DNA of 64,000 nt, taken from assembly GCA_037954235.1 (NCBI GenBank), contig JBBMOA010000013.1, positions 14,944,001 through 15,008,000 on the forward strand, read 5' to 3'. The stretch's first letter is position 1; every line of letters starts with the position of its first letter. A model generated the notes under the pieces. That model was given only the letters and a program-made list of their open reading frames with translations. It was not told the origin of the DNA and did not search any database. Shown piece by piece: positions 11,261-21,881 of this stretch. The translations under genes and the position numbers were made by a program. The DNA is from Aulostomus chinensis (taxonomy: Eukaryota > Chordata > Actinopteri > Syngnathiformes > Aulostomidae).

Positions 11261-12541
11261 AAATAACAAGAAGGATAAAAATGAAGGAAGAGAAATGGGA
11301 TGCTAGCAACAGTATCGAAAGACACAAAACATGTATTCCAACACTTTGACGGTGTACAGGAATTGAAGGAAGACATGAGAGTGCAACCTCGGGCCATCTT
11401 GAGAAGAACTTAAAAAAAAAAAGCACTCAAGATGAAGTGTAATGATCTAAGAGAGAGTGGTAGAGGAGGGATAAGTGGCTAGCGGGACGTTAACAGAAGA
11501 CCATGGACAGGCAATATAGAGAGAAATGAATCCATTCTCTGAGGCAATGGTGGAAAGATACAGCTGAAACCACTGTATATGAAGCAGAGAAACACTGGAT
11601 GAGTCAAATAAATGTGCTGGAATTTCCTGAGGTTTGTGAAAAGGGCAACATCCACTTCTGCCTGGGGGAGAATGATATTTAGGAGGTGAAGGCAGATCAT
11701 GTTCAGCTGCTGGGATCCTGCTTCTATCCAAACCTGCGGAAATGAAGAACGCTCTCAAATGTTAGCTGTCTGCTCTTGCTGGAAGGGCTGATAACACACA
11801 CACATTTCACTTGGATAGCCTGATAATATTATTTTCCTTATTCCAGTCTTTCACCTGGATTTTATATTCATTTTACAGTGACAGCATTAATTTCTCCAAT
11901 TATAAAACATGAACAATTCATCCCTGTGTGTGTGTGTGTGATTCTGATTCCCTAACAACAACAACAACAACAACAACACAGACAAACTCCATCTCTTACA
12001 ACTAGCAGCAGATCTGGCTGGCTTTGTTATTGCGCAACTATTTTTATTTACAATTATCGGAAGTATATAAAAAGAAAGGCAATGCCCCTATGGTTCATCT
12101 GCTGCTTTTCAACCCCAGGATGCTTCTCCATCCCAGACAATGAAAGATTCTTTGTTTTTTTCCGTCTCACCTGGTGTGCTGAGAGTGAGGACACTTTGAT
12201 TTTCAACTCATCACACAACATCCGTCCCTCCTCTCACTGCCTCTCATCTGTCTTCATGTGTGATGTCATTATCCTCCCACTGTTTCAAGCTATTTATCAC
12301 CAATTTTTGGTGACAGTCTTCCCTTTTCTCTCCCCTGTATGTGTGTTTGAGAGTGTGTGTGTGAGGGGGGGGCGTCTTCAGTGACCCAATCTACCTAAAG
12401 ACCAACAGCCTGAATGTGTGTTTGTAACTTTTTAAAAGAACTTTATATGAGCTGATGATGTCAGCAGTGACTGTAACCAGTCAGTTCTGTCACTACAAAC
12501 AAGGTCAGTCATGCATGTGTGAAAAGAAAATCACCAAGCTT
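11261..12541. other. Non-coding stretch with short microsatellites
   Basis: Holds (GT)8 at 11925-11940 followed closely by (AAC)8 at 11954-11977. The remainder is unremarkable. Confidence 0.5.
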
Positions 12542-12834
12542 CAGTGTAGGGTTGGTATCGTTTGGATTTTAGCGATTCCAATTCTCAGTATCAATTCCTG
12601 TTTGAAACGATTCCGATTTTTTGAGATGGAAGTCAACAGGTCACAACCTATCCATCAGGAGAATTTTTTTTTTGTTTGAAAAACCTTAACATGGGCCAAA
12701 TTATTTATTCACATTGCCAGTTTTAGTCAAAAAACAAAGATCTGCAGCCCAGATGGATGTATATGTATATGATGTATGTCCGACTCCGATGGTTCCAAAC
12801 AGAGACCGGTTCTCGGTACCCAACCCAACTTCTG
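12542..12834. mobile_element. hAT-like MITE with imperfect terminal inverted repeats
   Basis: The left end reads CAGTGTAGGGTTGGTATCG and the complement of the right end reads CAGAAGTTGGGTTGGGTACCG, an inverted-repeat pair with a few mismatches. The interior repeats the 'GATTCC...TCTCGGTACC' text common to a teleost non-autonomous family. CAG termini suggest hAT. The flanking 8-mers do not match, so no target-site duplication is visible. It has no coding capacity. Confidence 0.6.
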
Positions 12835-13052
12835 TGACACTACTTTTACGAGACACTTCCGTTTAAAAAAAGAATCATAAAAATGAAGGCAATAGATCAA
12901 CACTAATAGTTACCAATGTAGCGTCAAGCAGAGTAGTGGTGGGTGGACTGACTCTTTCCAGTGGATACATGTAAATCTATAGAAGCTTTTTGACCTTAAG
13001 AGTTTCTAAAAACTGGTGCCATACTCATTCTAAGAGCCATCCAGATACTGTA

Positions 13053-13425
13053 AGGGTGTGTTCACACTAATATATTTCGTCTCAGGATCTGTTCCCCCGC
13101 GAGGAGAATTTATTTCTGCCATTTCTTTCCATCATCAACCATGACTGACACTACAGCAGTTGCTGGATTGTACCTGTTGTGGAAGTCCCAGATACGGCGG
13201 AAAACCAAATGCCGCCGTATCTGGATCCATGGCATAATCCAGAGGAGCACACATCGGGGTGAAGTTCACCGCCTTCTCCAGGAACTGCGCCTGGACCATG
13301 GCTGTTTCCAGTGGTACTTCAGGCTGACGAGGGCCCAGTTCACAGGACCAGAGCAGTTTAGAAGAAGGGTATTGTACAATATGCAACAAGGCACAATTAA
13401 AAAAACACAAATTCTGAATTATTAA
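13053..13425 (+). mobile_element. Truncated PIF/Harbinger DNA transposon
   Basis: A possible 5' flank with GGGTGTGTTCACACTAAT and GC-rich CCCCCGCGAGG precedes a transposase-like reading frame. The right end and the inverted repeat on that side were not found, so this is a remnant or an internally deleted copy. Boundaries are approximate. Confidence 0.5.
13141..13425 (+). pseudogene. PIF/Harbinger (ALP1-like) transposase N-terminal fragment
   Basis: The ATG at 13141 opens a 94-codon frame. Residues about 25-67 contain RRIWIHGIIQRSTHRGEV, then HRLLQELRLD and WYFRLTRAQF, matching the start of fish Harbinger/ALP1-like DDE nucleases, which typically read like R-R-W-V-H-P-I then L-x-Q-E-L-R, then Y-F-R-L-x-x-x-x-F. 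After residue 67 the frame loses similarity and stops at 13425. The DDE catalytic core, which makes up most of a roughly 350-400-residue protein, is absent, so the fragment cannot encode an active transposase. Confidence 0.7.
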
Positions 13426-13633
13426 TTTTGCGTCCTCGTGATACGTAGTTATGCTATGTTAGCTCAACACAAAACTAAAGATTTCTCTCTCGCAGACCCC
13501 AGACAGAAACCAACAGAGGGGCATGTGTGGGTGTGTGCCCTTTGTTTTACAAAAATGAGAAACTCTGATTCATGTCAGCCAGAATGGAGTGTCAAACACT
13601 TAAAAAATATTTGTTCATAATAATTTGTTCATT

Positions 13634-13755
13634 CCCCAGCAATGGACTGGCGACCTGTCCAGGGTGAACCTTGCCTCTCGCCCAATGTCAGCGGGGATAG
13701 GCTCCAGCCCTCCTGTGACCCTTAAGGGATAAGTAGAAAAAAAATGGATGGATGG
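13634..13755 (+). mobile_element. 5'-truncated SINE (type B) with target-site duplication
   Basis: Carries only the 3' part of the element seen complete at 57145-57520: GGACTGGCGACCTGTCCAGG, GCCTCTCGCCC, GGGATAGGCTCCAGCCC, ending in a (GGAT)n tail. It is flanked by ATTTGTTCATT (13623-13633) and ATTTGTTTATT (13756-13766), an 11-bp duplication with one mismatch. 5' truncation plus a duplication is the mark of LINE-type retroposition. Confidence 0.8.
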
Positions 13756-13802
13756 ATTTGTTTATTCATAAAGCAGAGATGAGGAGCAGGCCAAGTGGGT
13801 GA

Positions 13803-13840
13803 CCACATCCTTTCTTTTCTTTTCTTTTCTTTTCCTTTTT
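13803..13840. repeat. (TTTTC)n microsatellite
   Basis: Pentanucleotide repeat of about five units, slightly degraded at its right end. Confidence 0.9.
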
Positions 13841-15867
13841 CAAACTTCAGCCCCCAAATTTAATTGACTCACTCCAGGCAATGCATCAGACTTCACATAG
13901 CTCCCTCTGGAGCCACAAAAACCATTATAGTGCTACTCCCCAAGACATGTAAACAGACTTTGCTGTAAATTCAGGTGAGTTCCTCCCTAAAGCTGCCATA
14001 ATCCATATATTTATGTCACCAATGAATCAAATGACTTCATGTGTGAAAGATAGCGATGATACCACAGAGAACTGTCACCCAATTGTGTGTTTCCTCTCAG
14101 TTTAGGGCCTCATTTTGGTTTATAGCCCAAACAGTTGTGGTTCAGTCTCAGTGCTCTCATCAGCGTCAATTTCAGTCTCGGTGCAAGCAGCTGTTTCAAT
14201 CAGCAGACAGACAAAGCTAGCAATTAACAGGAGAGCACACTGGAGCATTTAGCATCCTAAGTGCCAACAGTTTCCCTAAAGAGAAGTCAGAGTCGAAAAA
14301 GGCGCTAGAGGGGAAAAGAATGTTCGTCTGAAATTCATCAACTCACAAGAGTTTAATGCTGTAAATATACAAATATCCTTTTATGGTCTGTAATTCAACA
14401 ATGATCACCATGCTGATTTCTCTATTCAAGTCTTTCAGTCATCATGTTCAGCATATTGCAGCATCCACATCATGCCTTCAAGGATAGCGAGCTGTTGAAC
14501 TAGTGATGTTTTCAGAGGCCTGAGGGTAAAGGGAGGAAAAGTTTAGTAAGGACGGGACCAAAAAAACAAGATTGCCTCTAGCACTTGGAAAGGGAGGGTA
14601 AAAATTGGAAAATTGAGGCCGACCAGTTTATGTGAGTGCAGGTCAAAGTGGTGGGAATGCATGTGGTTGTACAGTTGAGAATATTGATGTGGAGAGTCGG
14701 AAAAAGATTGACGGGGAGCGGGGAGGAAAGACGTCAAAGTAGAGGTGCTCGACTTAAACAGGGAGGAGGGAAGGGGTGACAGAGATAAGAGTGCAGGGTG
14801 TGTAAAAACAGGAATGAAAGAAAAAGGAGGATGGAGAGAGAGAGATTGATGGATGCTAGACCAGTACAGCAGAGGGGATTGTAATGGGGGTTTATAATAA
14901 ATCAGCTAACCTTGAGTGTACTTTGGTCCTGGTATCCTCCATTAGAACTAGATGAGGGGGCGCTGGGCCCAGGGTCATGGGAAAAGCCTCAGTGGTCGAT
15001 CAGCTTTGAGTGACAGCTGTCACACTCCTGAGCCTTTTCTCAAAATTGTAAAGCCATTTTAATCCTCTATGCATTTCAAGAAGCTAAGTGGCCCATGTGA
15101 CAGAGAAATAAAATGCAGAAAAAACACATGAATGGCCAATGGGTCTTGCTTTTGTTCCACAGTTTGCAATTCATTGTTGACCCCAGTCTGAATATTTTCC
15201 CGCACTCACTTTCCTCTGCTTCGCTCAGCTCTCAACATTGTGGTTGTGCATGGACTTCCATCCAGACAAAGAATTTGAAATGGTGATGCAGAAATTGTGA
15301 CTGGGTTATTGAAAAGTTACAAGGGAAAAAAGGGGGGAAATGAAATAACTTAAACACTGCACATTAGTAGAAATGTCATGGTGTCACTTCCTGTACCTAT
15401 TCAATTATCCGGTTGGTTGGTAGTGTCTTAAATGAAGCTGCAACAACATTTTAAACTCTTTGTCCTGATGAAGGTCCATGCAAGACTGAAGAATTGGCAA
15501 CTGAATTAAACAGAGAAAAGTGCATGCAGGATGTTTAGAAAATAAGGGGATTTCCTCCCTGCATGAAAGATATGTGACAGTGCGCATGCTGTCTTCTTCC
15601 CTCAGTCTTTGAATTACCAAATTGTTCAGAACTGTGAAGGATCACATGTGACTTTTACAAACACATAACACTAGAAAACACTGGGTTTTAACTTTGATCC
15701 TCCGTGTGTCTTTGATTAGCTTGTTTCCTGAGTGTCATCCTCCTTCCTGTTCAATCTTTTTAGCAGCCTTAGTCACTGTTAGCATGCCGTTTTTGTTTCT
15801 GGTTGTCTGGCAGAGTTAGCTCTTTGATACAGTTGGACTGCTGTGTGGTTGTTTTCCTTCTGTCTAG
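13841..15867. other. Non-coding stretch
   Basis: 14520-14870 is purine-rich (GGAGG/GAGAGA). No gene or recognised transposon. The right end supplies the pyrimidine tract of the exon candidate at 15868. Confidence 0.45.
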
Positions 15868-16054
15868 GTAATCTCAGCTGTCACACACGGCCCGCAGAGC
15901 TTCTCACTGATAAATCTGGGGGAGATCACAGTTACCAGGCGTGCCCTCTGAGAGAATCGGCATCTACAGTGGGTGTACACGGGATGTAAGATGATGAGCT
16001 GCAGAACAGTGGGACTTTTGATTCTTGTGAATATGACAAAGCAGTATTTAATCG
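15868..16054 (+). CDS. Candidate exon with possible start codon (signal-peptide-like)
   Basis: Left boundary: TTTTCCTTCTGTCTAG, a good pyrimidine-rich acceptor ending at 15867. Right boundary: ATCG/GTAAGT, a near-consensus donor at 16055. Inside, two ATG codons in tandem at 15991 open a frame reading MMSCRTVGLLILVNMTKQYL before the donor, which would be phase 1. The hydrophobic run LLILV is short for a signal peptide. Immediately upstream an ATGTAA (15984-15989) forms a minimal start-stop uORF. The first part of the exon is also open in another frame. I do not recognise the gene; a non-coding or pseudo-exon is equally possible. Confidence 0.25.
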
Positions 16055-16060
16055 GTAAGT

Positions 16061-17470
16061 ACTGACTTTTTCAAATTGAGGATTTTAAAAGGAAATTTAC
16101 TCCAAATTCTCTTGCAAGGGTTTGATCTGACAAACTCTGTCTGTAGTTTATATTCAACATGAAGCTGAGCAGTAGTCATAAGAGTTTTTCTGTTTTTGCA
16201 TTAAGATGGAGATCAAGAACATAAGCAGTGACTCACAAGACACATTTTAAAGCCATTTTATTGATCTTTTTTTGACCATACAGCACCCAAAATGTAATCT
16301 TTTTAAATTTGTATTCTTTAGTCTGCAATCTCTTTTAGTCTTGCCCTTTTTATAACCAGGTTTTGTCATTCTACCCTTCAGTAAGTTAAAATGTCCATAA
16401 GACTGAAATATCTTATCATTGATTGTGACCTTTTCTGAATCCTGTCTAAGCTGCATCCCCTCTGAGAGAATCACATAAAAGAAAGAAAAATAAGATAATG
16501 CACTTATCTTTTGGCTTTGAAAAAAATGGACACATAAAAGTAGCGCCCGAGAGCCAGAAAGATACAAGATCTTAATGAGAGTTGCTTGTAAAAGAGTTCG
16601 ATGTCAGCGCCCCCTCGATGTCATCAAATAGGTTGAGCTTTGAATCCGTTCCTCTAAAACTGTTACAAGTCACTGTTCAGCAGACGCACTTCAACAGAAC
16701 CAGGCATGAGACCAGCCTCACTTCACCTGACCGCACATATAAAAGTTAAAATTCATCCAGAGTTATTTTGAGTCAAGCCACTAATTGGGTGTGATTACAG
16801 AGGCGCCACACGCTACTGTAACGAGAGATGTGTTAATGAGTTCAGCAGAATGTGAAGCACATCTCTTTTCATAAATGTGGATGAAAGGCGGTGGTATGTT
16901 CAACCTGATGTTCCCCACATATATCACACTATTTGTCTTTGAGTTGAACCCCCAGCCTGCTCGCTGACTGTGACACACAGTAGACAACAGCTTGGACGGT
17001 TATGTCCCATGTCACTACGTTTCACGTTTAAAGACACTTGCAGAGCATTTATCACCTTCCTCACTTCACATATTCTCCCTTTGATGAAGCCCCCGCGCAT
17101 AACTTTTAAGTGGATGATATTTTGAGAGGTGCCAGCAGGAGCAAGACGGACCGTATCTAGTCAAGGTGATAACTATTTACTCGGAATGGCAGAGTCAAGA
17201 TCTGACAGAAGCTGCGGAGGGTGTACACAAATCTACGTCAGTATATTTTACAATGTAAAATCTGCGAAATTGCTTGTAAGAGTCCTGCATTACATAGATG
17301 GAGTGAGAGTGATGTCAGTCATGGGTTTGTTGACTCCACTGTGAATCCTTGAGTTCAGAATTCATCTGTTACATCTGATGAAAGTGATGACCCAAGATGG
17401 AAAAATGAATCAATACTGCAGTATTCATTCGTTACTGTCTTAAGTATTTGCACTACTCGGGTAAAGCGCC
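16061..17470. other. Non-coding stretch
   Basis: The longest frame (106 codons, minus, 16247-16567) is lysine-rich and resembles no family. No repeat recognised. Confidence 0.45.
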
Positions 17471-18010
17471 AGGAGTTGGATTCACAAAATAACGCTTAAG
17501 TTAAAAGTTTAAAATAATTCTTAAGACAAATGTTAAGAAGTTTACTTTTCATATACTCAAAAAAAAAATACAATAAAAGATACCTATTGAAAAGTATCAG
17601 AAGAACTTCTTAAATAGCCGAGGAACATATTTTGTTCGATTTACCGGAAGGAACAGTAATAGAAGTTGTTAAACTAAACTAATACTGCAGGCAATATTCA
17701 CTTGAAAGGGAGCATTTTATTTTGCATTCACAATTCCATAATTTCCCCAATTAAGAGTTTTCATTGAGAGATGAAAGCCAAATGAACCCGTAATCATAAA
17801 GCTGTATGTTTGCTTTAATCAAGCTGGAATGAGAAAGATTAACCTCCACTCAATCTGTTTTAGAAGGTGGCTGACAACCCTTAAATGTAAGAAAATGTAT
17901 TTAAGATAAAACTTAAGACCTTATTTTTTCCAGAGTCTCATTCTTTCTCAGTTTCGTATTTAAGTGAGAAATATTAAGACGATTGAGAAGTTGTTTTGTG
18001 GATGCAGCCT
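17471..18010. mobile_element. 540-bp inverted-repeat MITE
   Basis: The left end (AGGAGTTGGATTCACAAAAT then AACGCTTAAG) and the complement of the right end (AGGCTGCATCCACAAAAC then AACTTCTCAA) form an imperfect terminal inverted repeat of about 30 bp. The interior is AT-rich with repeated CTTAAG/TTAAG motifs and has no coding capacity. Flanks CGCC and TTCC give no clear target-site duplication. The superfamily is not assigned. Confidence 0.55.
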
Positions 18011-18232
18011 TTCCAAATGTCTGTCTGAAATTTCAAATGACAATACAACAACACGTTTGAGAGGAAGTTCGTTTGTAAGCTGGTTTTGTGACTTTTGCCT
18101 CAGAAACTCAACAGAACACTTTCTGTTACATGAGGAAATATACAGTTTCTTTCTGTCTCCATCACACATGATCTGTCTTTATGTGTGAAGTGTCTGTTTT
18201 CCAAACCTTAACATAAAATCACTTTGGTGTCA

Positions 18233-18238
18233 TTTTAT
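18233..18238 (-). terminator. Polyadenylation signal AATAAA (minus strand)
   Basis: The plus-strand TTTATT at this place reads AATAAA on the minus strand, about 105 nt past the TAG of the terminal-exon candidate at 18342. AATAAA is frequent in AT-rich DNA, so the value lies in its position. Confidence 0.3.
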
Positions 18239-18341
18239 TGCAGAACTGTGAGCTACCACTTGCTATGAATGCCTGAATGAGAAGGATTCAGCACCATGGA
18301 CAGAGCTCATCAGTCTTTGAACCCTCTGGCTCATGACGTGG

Positions 18342-18509
18342 CTACATATATAATTCATCCCTCTGTCGTGTCACTAAGGGTGGACTAAAAGGTTCTCTTT
18401 TTCTTTTCACACCAGAGTATAGAAATTTGTACAAAGGCGCCCCAACGAACATGATGTAAGCTCCTGTGAGCACTTTCATCTTTAATGCATCAATGGACGA
18501 CAGTTCTTC
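18342..18509 (-). CDS. Candidate terminal coding exon (membrane segment plus basic tail)
   Basis: On the minus strand a long pyrimidine-rich tract ends in TTGACCTTCAG (18510-18520) and is followed by 55 open codons and TAG at 18342. The peptide starts EELSSIDALKMKVLTGAY, continues with a hydrophobic IMFVGAPLYKFLY that could be a membrane segment, and ends in a basic tail (VKRKREPFSPP). An AATAAA lies about 105 nt downstream. The acceptor, phase-0 open frame and poly(A) signal agree with a last exon, but no upstream exon was found and I cannot name the protein. The frame is also open upstream of the acceptor, so chance or a pseudogene is possible. Confidence 0.25.
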   Translation of the reverse strand, partial: EELSSIDALKMKVLTGAYIMFVGAPLYKFLYSGVKRKREPFSPPLVTRQRDELYM

Positions 18510-18515
18510 CTGAAG

Positions 18516-20085
18516 GTCAAAGGAGATAAGAGTTGGGGCAGAAGGAAAGAAAAGTGAAAAACATTTGCAGTTATAGACAATTACTGTTGTGTGTTTAGCT
18601 CTTAAATATTTGGATGTCATTGTTGGTGATTTCTGTTACGTGATCTTTTATTACTCACAAAAAGTTGGTGGGTCTGACTACCCTGCAACTACACACATTC
18701 TTGTTAACAAATCAGCTTTTTAAAGTTGCTTTTTTAGCCATGATGAAAAGGTCATTTGCTGCCACGACGAACTGGGAAAAAATCAGACTTGACATTTTGT
18801 TGTTGTTGTTGTTTATCTTTTATCACCTTTTAGTTTGTTTGTTTGTCATCAAATGACTGTTAAATTCACGCCACAAATCAAGAAATACCAGCAGATTAAA
18901 AATGCAGTGACACGTTCATAAGCAAATCAGTGACGAGCATCAGCGTCTGTTTGACTTAGCGTTTTGCTAAGCTACCTCCAGAACAAAGCACTGGCTCTCC
19001 TGCTGAGAACAAACAGTGTTAGCGAACTTTTCTCAGAACAAGGAGGATAAATCCCGGGGCAGAGATGTGAGTTCACTTGTTACCAAAATTCTTTTAATTT
19101 TTTTGTTCATGAAGGCGCCAAGATTTTGCACCTCCTGTAACGCTATTCACATTTACTGGAATCTTTCCCCATAATTACAGTGTCTCGGTGTCCAAAAGAT
19201 GCCTTTTTCAGTGGACTATGTCTTGAGTAAAAATCCTATCAAATTTAGTGTTGAAAGAGGTCAATGTCCCCAACTTAGAAACACCTTAAAACACATCCTG
19301 ACAACCCAGTTAATGATCTCTTGTTTTTTTGTAACCTAGCAACAACAATTGCTTGAAAAATGTGTTCAAAAAATTAGATTATCAATGCTCATCTTTTGGA
19401 TACAGGCTCTTTATCTTCCTGCAAGTTTTCGTTTTGACATTTTCCTGCACGGTCAAGTGCTAACGCAATGTGGGACAGTCCCGACACGTTTGGTTAGGAA
19501 CCAAGGTTGTCTAGTTTGTCCAAACAAAGTCAACTATTGATCCCCACAATCTCAAAACTGAAGTGAACTCAGCTGAGCTTCTCTGAGGTAGCCTGCATCT
19601 ATGCTGTTACCAGCAGAGTCAGCTGTCGTGCAGTAGCTCATACGTGACTCCAAATATAGGAAGCATGTCCCACTTCAGAGCAGCTGCACTGCGGTCACTT
19701 TATTCTTTTGTCTCTTGTGTAATTATAAACATTCCTCGGTAGAAAAGATGGCTTTATATCTTCTATCTGAGAGGAGATGCTCCAGAATCTCCTGAATGTG
19801 CACTTCTCAGAATCCGTGTTGAACAAAATGGGTCACACTCATCTCTGCTCTCCTGCTTTTTAGTGTCTGTTGTCTGTGTCTGAAATAGTGACAAGAAAAT
19901 TGTTGCTGAAAATAATGTGATCCCAGGAGCTTTTGTTAAATGTTCTTCCTCGATGCACCTCTTATCCTCCATTTTTGTACCGATAAAGACATTTCTGTTT
20001 TGAAGTAATTAGGTACATAAGCCAACCTTACTTACAGCACAATTTACAACTTTCTGAACACTCTTATCAGTGAGACACCATACGG
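18516..20085. other. Non-coding stretch
   Basis: (TTG)n at 18797-18811. No gene or transposon recognised. Confidence 0.5.
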
Positions 20086-20117
20086 GTGTGTGTGTGTGTG
20101 TGTGTGGGGGGGGGGGG
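20086..20117. repeat. (GT)n followed by G12
   Basis: About ten GT repeats run directly into twelve G residues. Confidence 0.95.
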
Positions 20118-20609
20118 TTATGTGGGGTTTTACAGGAAGTCAGCATCGTTATGTAGTAAAGATGTTTTTAAAACCTGTTCTACGCACCAGGCCTGCCCTG
20201 AGGTTTGACCACAGCTGTCCTCTCTCCTCTCCACATCTTTCCCTTTTAATTTTCTTTTCTCATCTCTTCCTCCCCTTTCATCATCTAGAAATGTTGTGGC
20301 AGCCTCTGAACAGTCTAAGGGTGGTCACTCTGCAAAAGGTGAAGGAAAGAATCTTTCCCTCTTGCTGCTGGGGGTCCTGGCTCCAACCCTCCCTTGTCTA
20401 AAGACTTAAATCCCATTATTCAATTCCATGCTTAACCAAGTCAACCCACAAGGCATTCATACTTCAATTAGTTTTTTTAATTAGTCATAGGTAAATGAAC
20501 TGGAAAATTGAAGAGTATTAGAAGGAGTAAATCTCTCACGTATTTGTGTATTTCGCAGTTGTGTCTGTCATGATATTGCAGTAGCATGGAAAGCTCTTGA
20601 CAAATGGCT

Positions 20610-20610
<1 letters not shown>

Positions 20611-20660
<50 letters not shown>
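20611..20660. repeat. (GT)25 microsatellite
   Basis: Fifty uninterrupted bases of GT. Confidence 0.98.
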
Positions 20661-20662
<2 letters not shown>

Positions 20663-21829
20663 ACACAGTTGGTCTGTTGTTACAGCATAATTCATGCAAA
20701 GACCGTCTAAGTTTATGAGGAAGACGAAACACCCTTCATCATTACTGTTACCTTAACAAAATACAATTAGCTCATTGAAAGTTACCCTTACTATCAGAGT
20801 TGATGGCCCCTCCTCCTGGTTGATGTGGCAACATCTGGTTGGGCTCCATGTTCCTATGACCTTCCATCCGTGTGTGTGCGTGCGAGTATGTGTTAGTGTG
20901 TGTGATAAACCTGAACAGATGGTAATTGATCCCCTGGTTCTATAAACTGTACCACTCACACATAAATGTATCAAGAATGTATCAAGGCTACATTTTAAAG
21001 GTCATTTAATGTCCAAATGTGTAGCCCTGCTTGGAGTGTGGTGTGAGCACCCATCCATTAAAGCCTTGCTGTGTGTGTGTGTGGGTGGGTGTGTGTGTGG
21101 GTGCGCACACGCTGGACGATAACAGATGAGGCAGGGAAACTTTTTTCTAATTTTTCTAGAGGCTCCAGGTGCACGGCAGTTGGAATGTGTATGTAAATGT
21201 GTGTATTAGCGAAAAGTGGTTGTAGCCATCAGTGGTTCTGAAAAGAAGCTCAAAGAACATAAACATTTAAAAAGGGACAGTGGTTGACTCTTTGTGTATA
21301 TGTTTGCCTATGGCTTTTACATGTGACTCTAGTACTTTTTATGTTTGTTCCAACACCTCCATGAATGCAGCACAGCTCATTTCATGATAGTCAAGTGGCC
21401 GTCTGGAAGAATAGAGAATATAATAACTCTTGTTTATGTGTATCTTTACAGAGTGGGTACCCAGATTCACTTTGTCCTCTTCACTAAGGAAGCATGCAGC
21501 TTGTTGTACGCACTTGACAATCCATTATTCTGAATAAAGTCTATATAACAACCCACAGCACCTGCAAACATCTGGCTTTTGGCCACAATGGGAAATAGTA
21601 CAATTAGCATTCATATCTGTGTCAGATGACGTCTCAAAGCTAATTTTCTCCTCATTCCAGCGTGATGTCTCCCCATAATCACTGCAAACACATTTCTTAT
21701 CAAACCATGAAGACAGTTGCTACACCTCGTTTTCCTTTTTTTGCAGCTCACAGTCTCAACATAGCATAGCGTGCTTATGCTGAGTGAGCAGTGAATGCGA
21801 GACCTGCACTTTGGGCTCCTTGTGAGAAC

Positions 21830-21831
<2 letters not shown>
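20661..21831. other. Non-coding stretch with interrupted GT tracts
   Basis: Short interrupted (GT)n near 20870 and 21071-21105, the latter ending in a GTGCGCAC palindrome. No gene recognised. Confidence 0.5.

Positions 21832-21880
<49 letters not shown>
21832..21880. repeat. (AC)24 microsatellite
   Basis: Forty-nine bases of uninterrupted CA/AC repeat. Confidence 0.98.

Positions 21881-21881
<1 letters not shown>

Noticed and set aside
18296..18388. ATG with perfect Kozak context (GCACCATGG) opening a 30-codon frame after an acceptor-like TTTTATTGCAG
   Set aside because: No credible donor follows, the frame stops early, and the acceptor doubles as the minus-strand poly(A) signal region.
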